DNA of 64,000 nt from Taxillus chinensis (GCA_023512835.1 CM042089.1:15984562-16048561), one strand, 5' to 3'; numbered from the stretch's first letter, positions 46,879 to 59,470 are shown. Program-made: numbers and translations. Notes: generated by a model not told the origin, from the sequence alone.

Positions 46879-47767
46879 CTAAAATAACCGCCTCTCTGCC
46901 TGGGCCCAACACAAAGGGGAGCGACACGGTCGCCCATACAATGCCTCATATGGCGCCATCCATATCGTAGCCGATAGTTTGTTGTTGTAGGAGAACTCCA
47001 CCAAGGGAAGGTGAGCCTCCCAACAACCACCAAAATCCAACACACAAGCACGGAGCATGTCCTCGAGGATCCGAATAGTGCGCTCGGACCGGCCATCCGT
47101 CCGAGGGTGGTAAGTCGTACTCAAATTCACTCGGGTGCCCAATGCACGCTGTAATCGCCGCCAAAATCGTGAAGTGAACCGAGCATCCCTATCGGAGATG
47201 ATCGACAATGGCACACCATGCAATTGTACCACCACGTTGACATAACGCTGTCCCAAGGTCCGAACCGGATCGGTCTCACGAATCGGAATAAAGTGGGCAG
47301 ATTTCGTCAAACGGTCCACAACAACCCAAATAGTATCATGACCTCTAGAACGAGGAAGCCCTGTGACGAAGTCCATAGTCACATGATCCCACTTTCACTT
47401 TGGCACGTAACTACTGCAATTCACCAGCAGACCGCAATGCTCGGCCTTGACCTGTTGGCATGTCGAAGCACCGTCGAACAAACTCCGCAACAGCCTTCTT
47501 AAGGCCCGACCACCAGAAGTGTTGCCGAACAACGATGATACATCTTCGTTCCCCCAGGATGAACAACAAACGAGAGTGATGAAATTCCCGTAAAACGCCT
47601 CCCAGGAGAGGAGATGGAACAATCAACCGACCTCGATAGCACAACACATGGTCGGAATCCTCTGTCCAATCCGTGGAAAGTACAGTAGTCTGAATCTGAT
47701 CCCAGGGGACCTCACACTCCACATCCCCCAACTGGCCCTCAATAACTTGACGTCGCAACTCGAGCAC
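46879..47767 (-). pseudogene. outer gypsy integrase
   Basis: The core frame (46879-47382) is the best preserved pol domain in the window: MTMDFVTGLPRSRGHDTIWV VVDRLTKSAHFIPI, then LSIISDRDARFTSRFWRRLQ and YNNKLSATIWMAPYEALYGR. The D...D pair (VVDRL, SDRD) is visible. The zinc-binding N-terminal part is at 47411-47767, with its frame broken in between. Confidence 0.8.
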
Positions 47768-48243
47768 TTGCTATAATCGCACTTAGCATACCCCGCACCA
47801 CTCCCTGCACTGGTTGTAACCTCGGAGCGACTAGTTGCCCCATCATCTCCCATTCCTTGATGCACGAAGAGAGCCACCGTGGCCTGGCTCTTATGGCTCA
47901 AGGCATCGCCTACTACATTCCCCCTTTTCGGGTGCATCTTGAAGATCAAACTGAACCGTTGCATATACTCCACCCAACGTCTCCGGCTGCGATTCAAATC
48001 CCACTGAGAAAATATGTACTGCAAACTCTTGTGGTCGTATATACCACAAACTTCTCCCCTAAAAGATAGTCTTTGCCACTTCTTTAATGAAAAGATCACT
48101 GCAGCTAGCTCTAAATCATGCGTAGGGTAGTTCTTTTCATGGGTCCTCAACTGACGGAACCATAAGCAATTACCCGTCTTTCCTGATGAGCACACAACCC
48201 AATCCAACATTAGAGGCATCATAATAGACCTCATAGGGTACAC
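47623..48243 (-). pseudogene. outer gypsy RNase H
   Basis: THEKNYPTHDLELAAVIFSL KKWQ, YDHKSLQYIFSQWDLNRSRR RWVEYMQRF and GNVVGDALSHKS in one frame of 206 codons that runs on toward integrase. Confidence 0.8.
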
Positions 48244-48348
48244 CCTCCCGTGGTAGGACCAGGATAGGTGCCGAAGTCAATCTGGCCTTTAGTTGACCGA
48301 AAGCCTCCTCACAAGCATCCGACTAGCCATATTGTACTCCCTTTCGGG

Positions 48349-49041
48349 TCAAGCCGTCATCGGTGCAGTAATCGGGAGAAGTCCTTTACAAACCTCCTCA
48401 ATAACCGGCCAACCCCGGAAAACTCCGGATCTCAAAGACATTCGTTGGCGCTTCCATGACATCATTGCCTCAATCTTGCCAGGGTCCACAGTGATACCCT
48501 CCGATGATACCATGTGCCCTAAAAATTTCACCCGTTACAGCCAAAAATCACACTTCGTGAATTTTGCGTATAGTCTATGGTCCCTCAACGTCTGTAACAC
48601 CACATGTAAATGATCATCACGCTCACTCTCTCGTGGGAATAAATCAAGATATCATCAATAAAGACTACTACGAACCGATCAAGATAGGGTGTAAAAATCT
48701 GGTTCATCAATCCCATGAACACCGCTGGGGCATTTGTGAGCCCAAAGGGCATCACTAGCCACTCGTAATGGCCATATCTCGCAATCAAGGTCGTTCTTCG
48801 GGATATCTCGACTCTCGCACACGCAATCGATGGTATCCGGATCTCAAATCAATCTTGGAAAACCAACGAGCACCCCCGAACTAGTCAAACAAATCATCGA
48901 TCCTCGGTAGTGGGTATCTTTCTTCACTTTCACCTGGTTCAATCGTCGATAGTCAATACACAACCGAAGCGAACCATCCGCCTTTTCGGCGAATAACACC
49001 GGAGCACTCCAAGGCAAACTACTCCGTCCTAATAAAACCAC
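48349..49041 (-). pseudogene. outer gypsy reverse transcriptase
   Basis: [25 protein letters not shown] (48844-49041), then [25 protein letters not shown] and [16 protein letters not shown] (48585-48788, the FIDD catalytic site intact), then KFLGHMVSSEGITVDPGKIE (48349-48531). The three pieces lie in different frames. Confidence 0.82.
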
Positions 49042-49472
49042 GCGCTAAAAGATTGTCAATCTGCCTCTTGAGCTCTCGAAGCTCGACCGGGTGCCATCCT
49101 GGTAAGTTTCCAACTGATAGGTGCTTTCCCGGGTAAGAACTTTATCGAGAACTCCACCTCTCTCTCTGGTGGTAATTCAACCAAGTCCTCGGGAAACATA
49201 TCAGGAAACCGATCCACCACCTTGGGTAACACCACCTTACTCTCATGTCAGGGGTCAACTAGACTCGGATTGGCTAACCGATGGGTTACATCACCCCATT
49301 CTTGCCTCAAAGGCCCCAATTTGCATGCATCATCGGACCATTCACCCACAAAGTGCCTCGAGTTCCCTCGGGTGTGAGGAAGGTCACTCGTCGCCTATAA
49401 CATTCAATCACTTGCCTCTACACGGTCAACCAGCCCATACCCAAAATCACATCAAATAGGTTACACCGGAGG

Positions 49473-49685
49473 TCAACACCTCCGAGAGTAACCTCGCATC
49501 CCGAAATGGACCTTATCAATCACCACTAGGCCCCCCACTTGGTGTATCAACCACAAGTGGTGATCAACGGTGGTACAATCCAACTCCAACCCCTTTATGG
49601 TGGGGTGTGCAATGAATGAGTGTGTAGCACCAGTATCAATCAAAATAGTACAAATAGTGCATGAAACCAAAATCATACCTCTCAC
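49473..49685 (-). pseudogene. outer gypsy aspartic protease
   Basis: ILIDTGATHSFIAHP holds the DTGA active site. The rest of the fold is readable to about 49480. Confidence 0.75.
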
Positions 49686-49786
49686 CGCAGCTGGCCCCTA
49701 ACTCGCCTGGTCAACCGGTGGAACTTTTGCCTCTCTGTCAGTGATAGCATAGTTCCTCCTCTTCTGCACACTGCCACTGGCTTGAC

Positions 49787-51026
49787 TCATCGTAGCTCGA
49801 TCATTCTGTCCCTTCTGAGCCTGAGCCTCCCGCTGAGGCTGCTGTGTAGCAGGTCGTCCCTGTACTGACTGTCCTGACTGAGCTGGCCTCTGATATGGAG
49901 TCCCGCTCCTCTGGCCCTGGTCACGAGGTCAATGTGGCCCCGCAATACTAGCTGAGCTGGCAGAAGGACACTCTCCTTTCCTGTGTCCCAGCCCCCCACA
50001 TCGAAAGCACTTGAGTGCGTTGCCACTCTTCCGCCTACAATCCACCTCCTTGTGTCCCCGAAGTCCACAAGATCTACACGTCCCTGAAAACCGTGAGGTA
50101 GACCGCTGCCTTGAGTTCCCCGTATGTGAGAATTTGGGCACTTGGCCTCTTGTCCACCTATCCCTCGACCGCTCCTCTCTTGGCCTCTTTTGGCTAGGCC
50201 CCGATGAGCTCCCTGGTTTCGAGTCCTGATCCGGTTTAAGTCCCGCTCTGTGATAAGTGCCTTGTTGACCGCATCACTGTAAGTGGTCAACTCCATCATG
50301 TTCAGTCCCCTCCTGAGTGATGGTCTCAGCCCATCAATGAAATCTTGGGTCTTATTAGCCTCAACCCTCCATGACTCTAGGGCAAATCTCCCTAGCTCAG
50401 TGAAAGCAGTGACATACTCTGTCACAGTCCGACTGCCTTGCTCCAATGTGTAGTACTCCCGTCGCCTCGTCTTCGCACGAGCAAGGGAAATACTCAGGTA
50501 AGAGCTCCATGAAGTCCTCCCATGCCATCGGGCTCTCGTGAACATGCTTCACGGCGTCCCACCACCCGTGGGCCCCACCTACTAGGAAATGTGTGGCTAA
50601 GTGGACCTTAGCCTCTTCGGGCACCTGGATCAGCTCGAAGATGTCCTCTGTCCATTTGACTCATTCCTCAGCCTCATCGGGTCTCGTATTCGCCTCAAAC
50701 TTCGTCGGTTTTTGCTTTAGGAATCGACTCACCCAGTCGATCGATCACTGGCGGTGAGCCGCCGTGACTGTGGCTGGCTCTCCTCCGAGACCTCCTGCAG
50801 CTGCTCTCCGCCGAGGCCGCTTCTTCCTCGCTTCCTCCTGTATCACTTCCCTGGCCACCTCCCTTATGGTGCCTTGCATGACACCCCGAATTTGGCTCGG
50901 TATTTGAGCCCCAATCTGAGCAACAATCTCGAACCCAAGGCAGTCTTGGAGAACTCTGCTCTCCTTGTGATTCGAGAATGAATTGATAGCTCCTCTTTGG
51001 ACCTTGAGCCCTATTCTTGGGTGCCA
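49787..51026 (-). pseudogene. outer gypsy gag
   Basis: Starts near MAPKNRAQGPKRS (ATG at 51026). Capsid segments are KVHLATHFLVGGAHGWWDAV (50397-50624) and YYTLEQGSRTVTEYVTAFTE (49787-50545), with a frame change between them. Two zinc knuckles, CRSCGLRGHKEVDC and CFRCGGLGHRKGEC, lie in 49929-50141, again in another frame. Confidence 0.78.
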
Positions 51027-51491
51027 TTCTGCACCAACACATATCAATAATATCTATTAACTACTGCGCACTAGTCAAACAACCAATTCTGAACCAAGTC
51101 CACCACACAAATAATGAGGTTTCTAAACCCCTTATTCTATTCACCAAATTATGTGATTAATCACTTAGATTTCCTAAGTTTGAACTAGCATAATAGCATT
51201 TTCAATTAAGCACATTTAATCACCAAAGAAAAACAGACCACAAATAACCAATAGTATAATCAATACAAGCACATCATTATAACAAAGATAGCAGATGATT
51301 TCTAGTGCCTAGATATGCACACAGTCACGCAACATGTATGCACCCAACCCAAATGCTTCCTAGGATGATCTGATGAACCCTCAGTCAACCCAGAACACAT
51401 ATAAGGACTACGTTGATCAGGCGCCCTCCTTATAGTCTTCCAAGCTTCTAAGTGTCTATCAACCACCCCTCACTAACCTAGGTCCACTAAA

Positions 51492-51509
51492 CCATGCTCT
51501 GATACCAAC
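51492..51509 (-). other. primer-binding site, initiator-Met tRNA type
   Basis: The minus strand reads TTGGTATCAGAGCATGG next to the 5' LTR end (gcgtgaca). Confidence 0.85.
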
Positions 51510-51510
51510 T

Positions 51511-52857
51511 TGTCACGCCCCTAAATTCCGACCGACAGAATCAGGAACGCAACTCCCCCATGCCCATTCCAGGGGTCGAGGGGTTGGTGACTGTTTCAAC
51601 CCTGTACAATACTACAACGGGGGTAGCATTGTACTTAATAATAATCCAATGCAACATACAAGTCATTAATAAATATATCTGCAAATAATATCACTAAAGT
51701 GCAGCCAATCAAGTTTGTATAACTGTCACGGACCCTTGTCCGGAAATTAATAGAAAATAAACAAAGTCTATAGGAGAAATCCTATACGAAGATTTCCGAC
51801 CCGCTCCGCTATGGCTCCAAAAGCTACTCCCTACAACCTGTAGGAATAGAAATAAAATAGGGTGAGCACGAATGCCCAGTAAGTGATTCCCATCCCCCGT
51901 ACCTATCACAAATTCTTATGTCTATATGGTCAGTGTTTGCTTATGCTAGTGTAGTGTCTTGTTCCATCACAGTTAAATTATATTTAATCACAAGTTAAGA
52001 CACCACATCACTTTTCAATCATTATAGGTTCACACCAGCCATACATACATCCACGGGAATCTCCGCCACCATCCCCAACAATCTCGACCATTACTAATGA
52101 CCATATATGGGACCTGTGGTGCCCCCTCCCCCCTAACGACAACTTGCCACATATGGGACCTGGGTTACCAGTCACCTAGGGGACCTGTGGCCTCATGCCA
52201 GCCCTATGTGGGACCCACGGTTAACCCAACCAATCTCATCATAAAACCTCATAATTTAATAAACAATTCCTTATAGTAATCATTCAATGCAATAGTTCAG
52301 CAAAACCATCTCAAACTAGTATTTACGTGCCACAATTATTATTTTAGATGATAACTAGTAAAAATCAAGCCTCAATTATCACTTTCAAGCGACAATTAAT
52401 AATCTCAAGCTACCATAAGCAAATCACAAAAATTTAGGACTAGATTTTTAATTTAATCTAAACCAGAATAGAAACCAACAATATTATTAACAATAACAAA
52501 TTAAAAAAACTAATAATAGGATGACCGGGCCTACGAACACGCCGGCCCATTAGGGCTGGCCATCACACGCGAGGCGGCTCATGCGCCCTCCCCTAACATG
52601 TTCGTGCGGTAGGGTCAGACCCTACCGCAGACCAGGCTGTCAGCCGACAGCCTAGTGGTTTTACGCCCGCAGAAGACAAAAGGTGAGGTTTTGTGACCCT
52701 GAAATAAAGTTGACAATAGTAGGATTTTATGGAACCAGGGCTAAACGTAATTTCAAAGAAGCAAGGAGGTGCTGGCACGTCACACGATGCTTGGAGCCTT
52801 GAAACGGACGAACAAAAGGAGGTAGTGTCATTGTTAATTATTGTCAAAAAGGTAAAC

Positions 52858-52904
<47 letters not shown>

Positions 52905-53689
52905 AACAAAACAAAAACAAAAAGTAAGATGATTTAAATGTATATATATTGTCAATAAATGTATTATGATTGTGTGTCAGAGGTGATTTAAAGAAAACAA
53001 AGATGCAGACATGCTGGAAGTGGAGGAACCCGACTGGAGAGGAACAAGACAAAAAGACGAGAATACATGCACAAGGTTTTCTGCACGGCTTGCGAAAATC
53101 AGCGGAAAGTCGGCCTGAAGAGGGGGAAATTCTAAAATAAAAGACACGGTCGAAAAGGGTCACTTACCTCGATTCAAACTTGAGAGATTAGAAGAACGCA
53201 GGCTTGACCTTGTGTTCCTCCCTCACCACCTCTGCAGACACAACGAAGTAGGGTTTCTACCCTAGTTCCTCTTATTTATACTATCATTATAATTATAATA
53301 ATAATGATATTTATAAGCTTATTAATAATGATATTAATCTCAATAATGATTATAATAATTAAGATAATACTACTAATAATAATCCTAATAATAATAACAA
53401 CTCTGTAATAATTAATCTAAAGTATTCAGATAATTATTTTTAATAACAATAACCTTATAATAATAATAAAGTCTAAATATTAAAATATTTCGACCAGTAA
53501 TAATCACAATAATAATAATGAACTCAATATTCATACTAATAATAATAACAATCACAACATTAATTATTATAATAATAACCCAAATAATTAAATATAAATA
53601 TTATCATTATAATAACAGAACACATGACAATAATAATATATAATAATAAACTCGAAATATTAAAATCTCACCCAAGTACGGCCTTCACA
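51511..53689 (-). repeat. outer gypsy 5' LTR (2179 bp)
   Basis: Complete LTR, TGTCACGCCC on the left to ccttcaca on the right of the + strand. A long stretch of ATT/AAT triplets (53265-53650) is shared with 45690-46060. Confidence 0.85.
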
Positions 53690-54296
53690 AATACCTAAGG
53701 TACCGTCGCCATGGCTATAGGTTTTATGGCCATGACCACGGGTTTTATGGCCTTTGGATGCTTTCTTATTTATTTTTATTATTTTATCATTTCTGGCAAA
53801 CTCCTTTGACATTAAAAAGAGCAATGTATTTCGTGGAACGACATAAAAAAAGACAGAAAAATACCATCAGAAAGGATAGAGGAGAGATAAAAGGTGGAAT
53901 GAAAAGAGGAAATTGATAAAGGGATCATTGATCACTACAGAATTTGTCATTAAATTTGCATATAGTTTATGGGCTTCAATTTAATCTTTTATTGAATTGA
54001 TATATTTTTATAATGATTTTCTCCTATTTCGGTTTATTTACTATTTTAATAACTTTTACGAAATTAATATTAATTTTGATGGTTCTTATTGTCAACCTAA
54101 TTATTTTAATTTTAATATTAACTCTTAACTTGATTTTGTTTTATGGGCTAGTAAAATTAGAAACAAAGAAGGGAATAGTGTAGAATTTTTGGAATTGCAT
54201 TAAATACATATTGTATATTGGGATTGTCCATGCATGCATTGGTTATTAGTTTGTGAAGGTGTGGGCCTTGCAATTAATTCATTGAATTGCCTTTTT

Positions 54297-55700
54297 TGAT
54301 GGTCCCTTGGAGCCTAGAGGGGGGGTGAATAAAGCTCTTATCGAAACTCTTTTCTTTCTCTTAAGACACAAACACTTATCTAGTTAAGTGATAGAATCAA
54401 TGCGGAAGATAACCAGATAGTGAAAGTATTTTGTTTTATTATCATAAGATAAATACAACAAAATAGAAGCAAGACTCTCTTACACTCTGTTTACAAATGA
54501 ACTCACACACTAGCCAAATGCTATCTCCAAAGATGAAAACGCTTGTGCATACACAGAATTAGTCTTTTCTTAACAAATGCACATGCGCTCTTTTTTTCAT
54601 CAATGTACAAGTATGAATATTTATACAAAACATTCCTAAGAGACAACCTTGGAACTTGTAGTTCCGGAATGCGTTCAAAGACTAACTATCCCTCGGTAAT
54701 CTCTCTGCCTTGACCGCTGCGGTTTGTGGAGCTCAAGATCTTGGGTTTGAAGAGTATAAGTGCGTTTGTGAGTTCCCAAATACAATTAAGGTTGTGTCCA
54801 CATATCCGGATGATCCACGTGTAAGATTCTTCAGGTTCTCAATAAATTTGTCTTACATCGGGACGCCACGAGCTGATAACTTTAAATGCGGTTGAGTTGA
54901 AGCGATATCTTCTTGGTCCGGTGTAATTTTCCTTACTCCGTAGCTAATGAAGCTCGAACCTTACTCCGTGTCGGTGATTGCTTACTCCGTATCTATTTGG
55001 TACCTGGAATCCTTAGTCCGTGTCGATGCTTCCTTACTCCGCGTGTAAGTTCCTTAATCCGTATGTAAATTCCTTACTTCGTATGTAAGTTCCTTACTCC
55101 AGGGCGAGTCTTGAAAAGTTGGATGACTTATTCCGTATCGGTGCTTCCTTACTCCGTATGTAAGTTCCTTACTCCGTATGTAAATTCCTTACTCCGTATG
55201 TAAGTTCCTTACTCCGTATGTAAATTCCTTACTCCGTATGTAAGTTCCTTACTCCGTATGTAAGTTCCTTACTCCGTATGTAAGTTCCTTACTCCGTATG
55301 TAAGTTCCTTACTCCAGGGCGAGTCTAAGGGATCGGAGTGTTTACTCCGTACTAGCGCTTCCTTACTCCGTATGAGTAAGTTGTCCGGATTCCTTACTCC
55401 GCATCTAATTTCCTTACTCCGTGTCTAATAAGACTCGGGTCCTTATTCCGCATTTGTACTTAGTCCGCATGAATGTCCCTTATTCCGTATGTATTGGTGA
55501 CTTGGTTATTTACCAAGTGTTTGACGACACTCACTCTTGTCCGGATTAGGATTATGTATCCTGTCCTTAGCTTTGCTCTCACGAGTGTATTTCCGGATTA
55601 ATAACATATCTTCTGCAACGATCAAATAAACACAAGAGATCTCAGATCAAATTACATAAGGCTTTATCAGCATTATCCAAATTCTGGGTTTGATCCAACA
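54297..55700 (-). repeat. solo LTR with minisatellite (1404 bp)
   Basis: On the + strand it starts tgatggtcccttggagcc followed by taGAGGGGGGGTGAAT, and ends gtttgatccaaca. Flanks TTTTT and CTTTT agree with a duplication blurred by a T run. The reverse complement of its right end (TGTTGGATCAAAC) starts the element at 58614. Confidence 0.65.
54900..55480. repeat. minisatellite of TTCCTTACTCCG words
   Basis: The core, 55144-55315, is eight exact 20-bp units TTCCTTACTCCGTATGTAAG (with G/A variation before ttcc) plus a ninth ending in agggcgagtct. The phrase 'ccagggcgagtct' occurs twice (55098 and 55315 areas), so a larger block has also duplicated. Looser copies extend on both sides. Confidence 0.9.
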
Positions 55701-55821
55701 CTTTTGTGCAGGGAGAAAAATAGGAAACTATATGCTATGTGGGGAGAGGATTTAATTGGAGAGAAAGCATTTAAAGAGTGGGCCATGTGTTAATGTAAAA
55801 GAAAAAAGGAATTGCATGGGT

Positions 55822-55830
55822 CTATATAAA
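55822..55830 (+). promoter_or_regulatory. TATA box of the Athila-like LTR
   Basis: tCTATATAAAga followed by a C-rich leader (ccaccatctctgg...). Confidence 0.55.
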
Positions 55831-57641
55831 GACCACTCGCGCCACCATCTCTGGTATCCCTCCATCACGCCAACGCCCAGCGAGCCGCCTCCATCCCATC
55901 ATCCCATCTCTTCATTCACAGCTTGCACCAAGAGTCCCACACCCAGCGTCTTCATCCCAACGTTGTCTCCATCACGTTGCCTCCATTAAACGCAGCAACA
56001 CCCAACGCCGCCACAACCTATCATGCCCAACCATTCACGCACTAGTGTTTCAGGCAACAGAAAAGAGATTGCACAGAGCTGTTGAAGATTCAGATCAAGT
56101 TCAAGACCGAATATTTAATTCTCTACAACCTATTTTTCTTAATTCTATTTTATTTTTTCTTTGTTTTAATTTTCCGAACAGATTTGTGATTTTCCAACCC
56201 ATGAGGGGTAAGTATTGTGTAACCGGTTTAGCGTAGGACTTTGGATGTTTTTTTTGAATTCATGTTTAATATTTAATTCGGTATTTTATGTGCTATGAAT
56301 AAATTCTTTATCTCTTTGATTTGTTGATTTAGCAATTTATCGTGCGTTAATATTTTAATTGAGTGAAAAAATTTGCTTCGTAGGGAATAAGCAATCTTTT
56401 GTGAATTAATTCATAATTATTCTAGTTTGAATAAATTCATATTTTAATTATGTTCGTGGTGTCTTGATGCATTTAAATTATAAGGCCATAATTTATCTAA
56501 TTTATCTCTTGGGATAGTGATAAACAACATTCAAGTGTGAAGTTAAACCGGTTACATCTTTAATTAATTGAATTTCGTAGTTAAAAATCTTTGCTTTAAT
56601 TAGTTTTTATTCAAACAAAAATCCCCCCAATTTTATATTTATTCTTTTGCATTAGTTTTTGTTAAACAAGTAATTAAATAGGTTGAATTAAATTTTATAA
56701 GTCTTTCGGTAGAGAACGATCTAGGTTAAGTCATTAGCTATACTTAGTTTAAATTTTATTTGGAGTGCGTATGCGACAAATGCCCTTTTCAATCATTTCT
56801 TGAAGATTGAAGAAAGAGCATTGGTGAATCGCATGTGACGACCGCATTTGATCTCCATTCTTGCTTAATTTGTAAGGCATTTCCCTTTCAATATGTAATG
56901 GAATTTTCAACTATGTGTGGCTAATCCTCTTATCTTGGGATTGAGAGTAGGCCAATCCCAATTGAATATTCTTTGCATGATAATTTAATTGGATATTATC
57001 CTCTCTATTTATTTATCTCTTTCTGGGCATAATAATGTTGTTGTAATTCGTTTAAACAACAAATTGCATTTCTCAACTAATAATTGAAGGATCGAAAGAT
57101 GAAGGTTGATTGCTAGAACCCTAAAAACGAGAATTAGGTTGTGTGTGCCATGAAAATAGACCACTATCCTAATGAGATATTATTTGATTATCATAAGATT
57201 TTAATGGGTATGATTTTATCATAATAAACCATGAAAGGAGGGCATTGTTAGATTTAAACACATCGTTATTCTTACGAAAGCGCTTAATGATTACAAAAGG
57301 ATAAATCACCCTAAAGATAAATAGAGAATTAATTTAATTATTTTTAATGCAAGAATAAGAAATTGGGGGCTAATGAAACCATGAACCCTAGGGATTTGTT
57401 CCACCGATTTCTCTTCAATATAATATATTTAAAATATTGTTTTAATTTTAATTTAATCAATTTACATTGTGTTGTTTAATAATTCATCAAATTAAAATTG
57501 ATTACCTAGACAATTAATGTGTAAGAATTATAGAGATTCTTAACCCTTAGTCTTGTGGGTTCTACCCGCATTCATTGGCTAAACTACCATGATGCCGTTG
57601 CTTTGTGGTTAATATAAGTGGTAGAAATATCGTTACCAAAT

Positions 57642-57659
57642 TGGTGCTGTTGCCGGGGA
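57642..57659 (+). other. primer-binding site, tRNA-Asp type
   Basis: TGGTGCTGTTGCCGGGGA matches the usual Athila/Tat TGGCGCCGTTGCCGGGGA except for two C-to-T changes. Confidence 0.75.
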
Positions 57660-57799
57660 CAACAGTTTCATTTATGAAACTTGGCATTCGAACCATAGCA
57701 AATTGGACTAGGCACTTTTGTTTGTTTGGTTATTTATCTATTTTATTTTGATTCTAGATTTTTAATTTAGTTACTTTGTATTTGGCCAGTCATTCGGTC

Positions 57800-58613
57800 A
57801 AGTACCAGTTGGTATAGTAGAGGATGTTCCACTACAAGTGGGAAAGTTTTATGTATCCACAGATTTTGTGATTTTAGAGATAGAGGAAGATGCTCAGATT
57901 CCTTTAATCCTAAGTAGATCCTTCCTTGCTACAACCAGGGTTATTATCGATTGTCGGATGGGTTAATTGATATTAAATATTGGTGGTGAGAAAATTGAGT
58001 TGAACCTTTTTGAAGCTTTGAGGAAACTATTCTTACAAGAGGACTGTTTCCACCTCGGTCTTCTAGAAAATTTATTGGAGGAAGAAAGAACTTCACCACA
58101 CTATGAGGGCCCATTGCTAGAGTTCCTAGTTTGTGACGGGAGTCCTAAGTCCTCCGATGGAGAAATTACAGAGGTGGCCAAGGAACTTGATGCTAATCCC
58201 CCATTGCCACGAAGAAAAATTCGTATCCATGCTCTCCAGGATAAACCATTGGAAAAGGTAGCCGGTAGAGGTAAGAATTTGGAGCTTACGCCACTTTCAC
58301 TACACTTGAGGTATGAATTTCTTGGTTCCAAAAATTCTTGTCTTGTAATTGTGAGTAATTATTTAAGTTTGCATGAAAATAAAAAGTTATTATTTGTGCT
58401 TAAACGACATCATAAGATCATAGGCTATTCCCTTGATGACTTGAAAAGAATTAGTCCTAGCTTTTGCATACATAGAATTCACTTACAGGGATGATGTAAG
58501 ACATCTAGGGAACCTCAAAGAAGGTTGAACCCTAAAATGCGAGAGGTAGTAGAGAGTGAGATATTGAAATTATTAGTTGCCGGTGTCGGCTACCCAATTT
58601 CTAATAGTGAATG
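57800..58613 (+). pseudogene. Athila-like protease and RT start
   Basis: The frame from about 57803 gives QVPVGIVEDVPLQVGKFYV, DFVILEIEEDAQIPLILSRS FLAT and VIIDCRMG, then a stop (57964-57966). It resumes as 57967-58494 (LILNIGGEKIELNLFEALRK) to a second stop. After it, PQRRLNPKMREVVESEILKL LVAGVGYPISNSE is the start of Athila RT and is cut at 58613 by an LTR. The DTG region of the protease is missing. Confidence 0.75.
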
Positions 58614-59470
58614 TGTTGGATCAAACTCAGAATTTGGATGATGCAGTTAAAACCCTATGTAATCTGTTTTGAGATCTTTAATGTCTATTCTAAGTTGTTA
58701 CATAAGATAAAACTCTAATTCGGATCTTTACTCGGGAGAGCAATGCTAAGGACATGATGCATAATCTTGATTCGGACCAATGTGAGTGTCGTCAAGTACT
58801 TGGTAAATAACCAAGTCCTCATATGGAATAAGCATTATTCGTGCGGACTAAATACTTAAAGTTATGGACAAATGAATCCGCGTCTTACACTTAAATGGAC
58901 TAAGTTAAATAGATGCAGAATAAGAATCCTAATCTACACCTCGTACGAAGTAAGAGAGAACTATTGCAAAATAAAAGGCTAAGTCTTCTACTCAAGCGGA
59001 CTAAGGAAAAGAAGACACGAAGTAAGGAATCCGAGTCTCTCATTCACGCGGAGTAAGGAAGGACTTGTGTGGAATAAGGACCCAAGTCTTTTGTTCGCAC
59101 GGAGTAAGAAAAAAAGATACAGAGTAAGGAATCCGAACCTTTTACTCGAACGGAGTAAGGAAGCGCTGATACGGAGTAAGCCCTTAATTGGGAAACGTTC
59201 ATCAAGAGGATTGCATGGTCTAAGGGGGAGAAAAAGCTTTATCAATTACCCAAGTAATACCCCCTTATATGTCTCGTGACCTCTTTCCCAGCTGTCTATC
59301 TAAGGGGGAGTCTTCCTCGAGAGGATCGCACGATTTAAGGGGGAGCAAAGGATTCATTTATTACTTAAGTAATGACTCCCTGATATGTCTTGGGTGCTCT
59401 ACCTTATACACTCTCACTTTTGGATTTGATTGGACATGCATTGTTGAATCAGAATTGTGGCATGATTGAA
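58614..59470 (+). repeat. LTR related to 54297-55700, opposite orientation
   Basis: Starts TGTTGGATCAAACTCAG and follows the complement of the other copy (gagtgtcgtcaa..acttggtaaataaccaagtc) with looser 'acggagtaaggaa' words. Its 3' end is not resolved: from about 59200 'aagggggag' tracts recur and the similarity fades. Confidence 0.6.

Larger units (their letters stand above)
34928..53689 (-). mobile_element. Ty3-gypsy element (outer), split by a nested gypsy
   Basis: The 5' LTR is 51511-53689. The 3' LTR is in two pieces, 34928-35574 and 44591-46098 (about 2155 bp joined, against 2179 bp). The internal part, 46099-51510, reads gag, protease, RT, RNase H and integrase with a chromodomain-like C-terminus on the minus strand. 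The primer site TGGTATCAGAGCATGG (initiator-Met type) adjoins the 5' LTR at 51492-51509, and a purine tract (ctaaggtggggagga) precedes the 3' LTR. All frames are broken. Flanks (cattg on the left, aatac on the right) do not match. Confidence 0.85.
53690..58613 (+). mobile_element. Athila-like Ty3-gypsy remnant (approximate limits)
   Basis: An LTR with promoter (tctatataaaga, 55821-55832) ends just before the primer site at 57642, followed by 110 bp of leader, a protease and the start of RT. Gag is missing. A solo LTR (54297-55700) interrupts the LTR, and another LTR truncates RT at 58613. The LTR's 5' edge was not identified, so the left limit is approximate. Confidence 0.65.

Noticed and set aside
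55144..55315. CRISPR-like array
   Set aside because: Units are contiguous 20-mers without distinct spacers, in a plant LTR.
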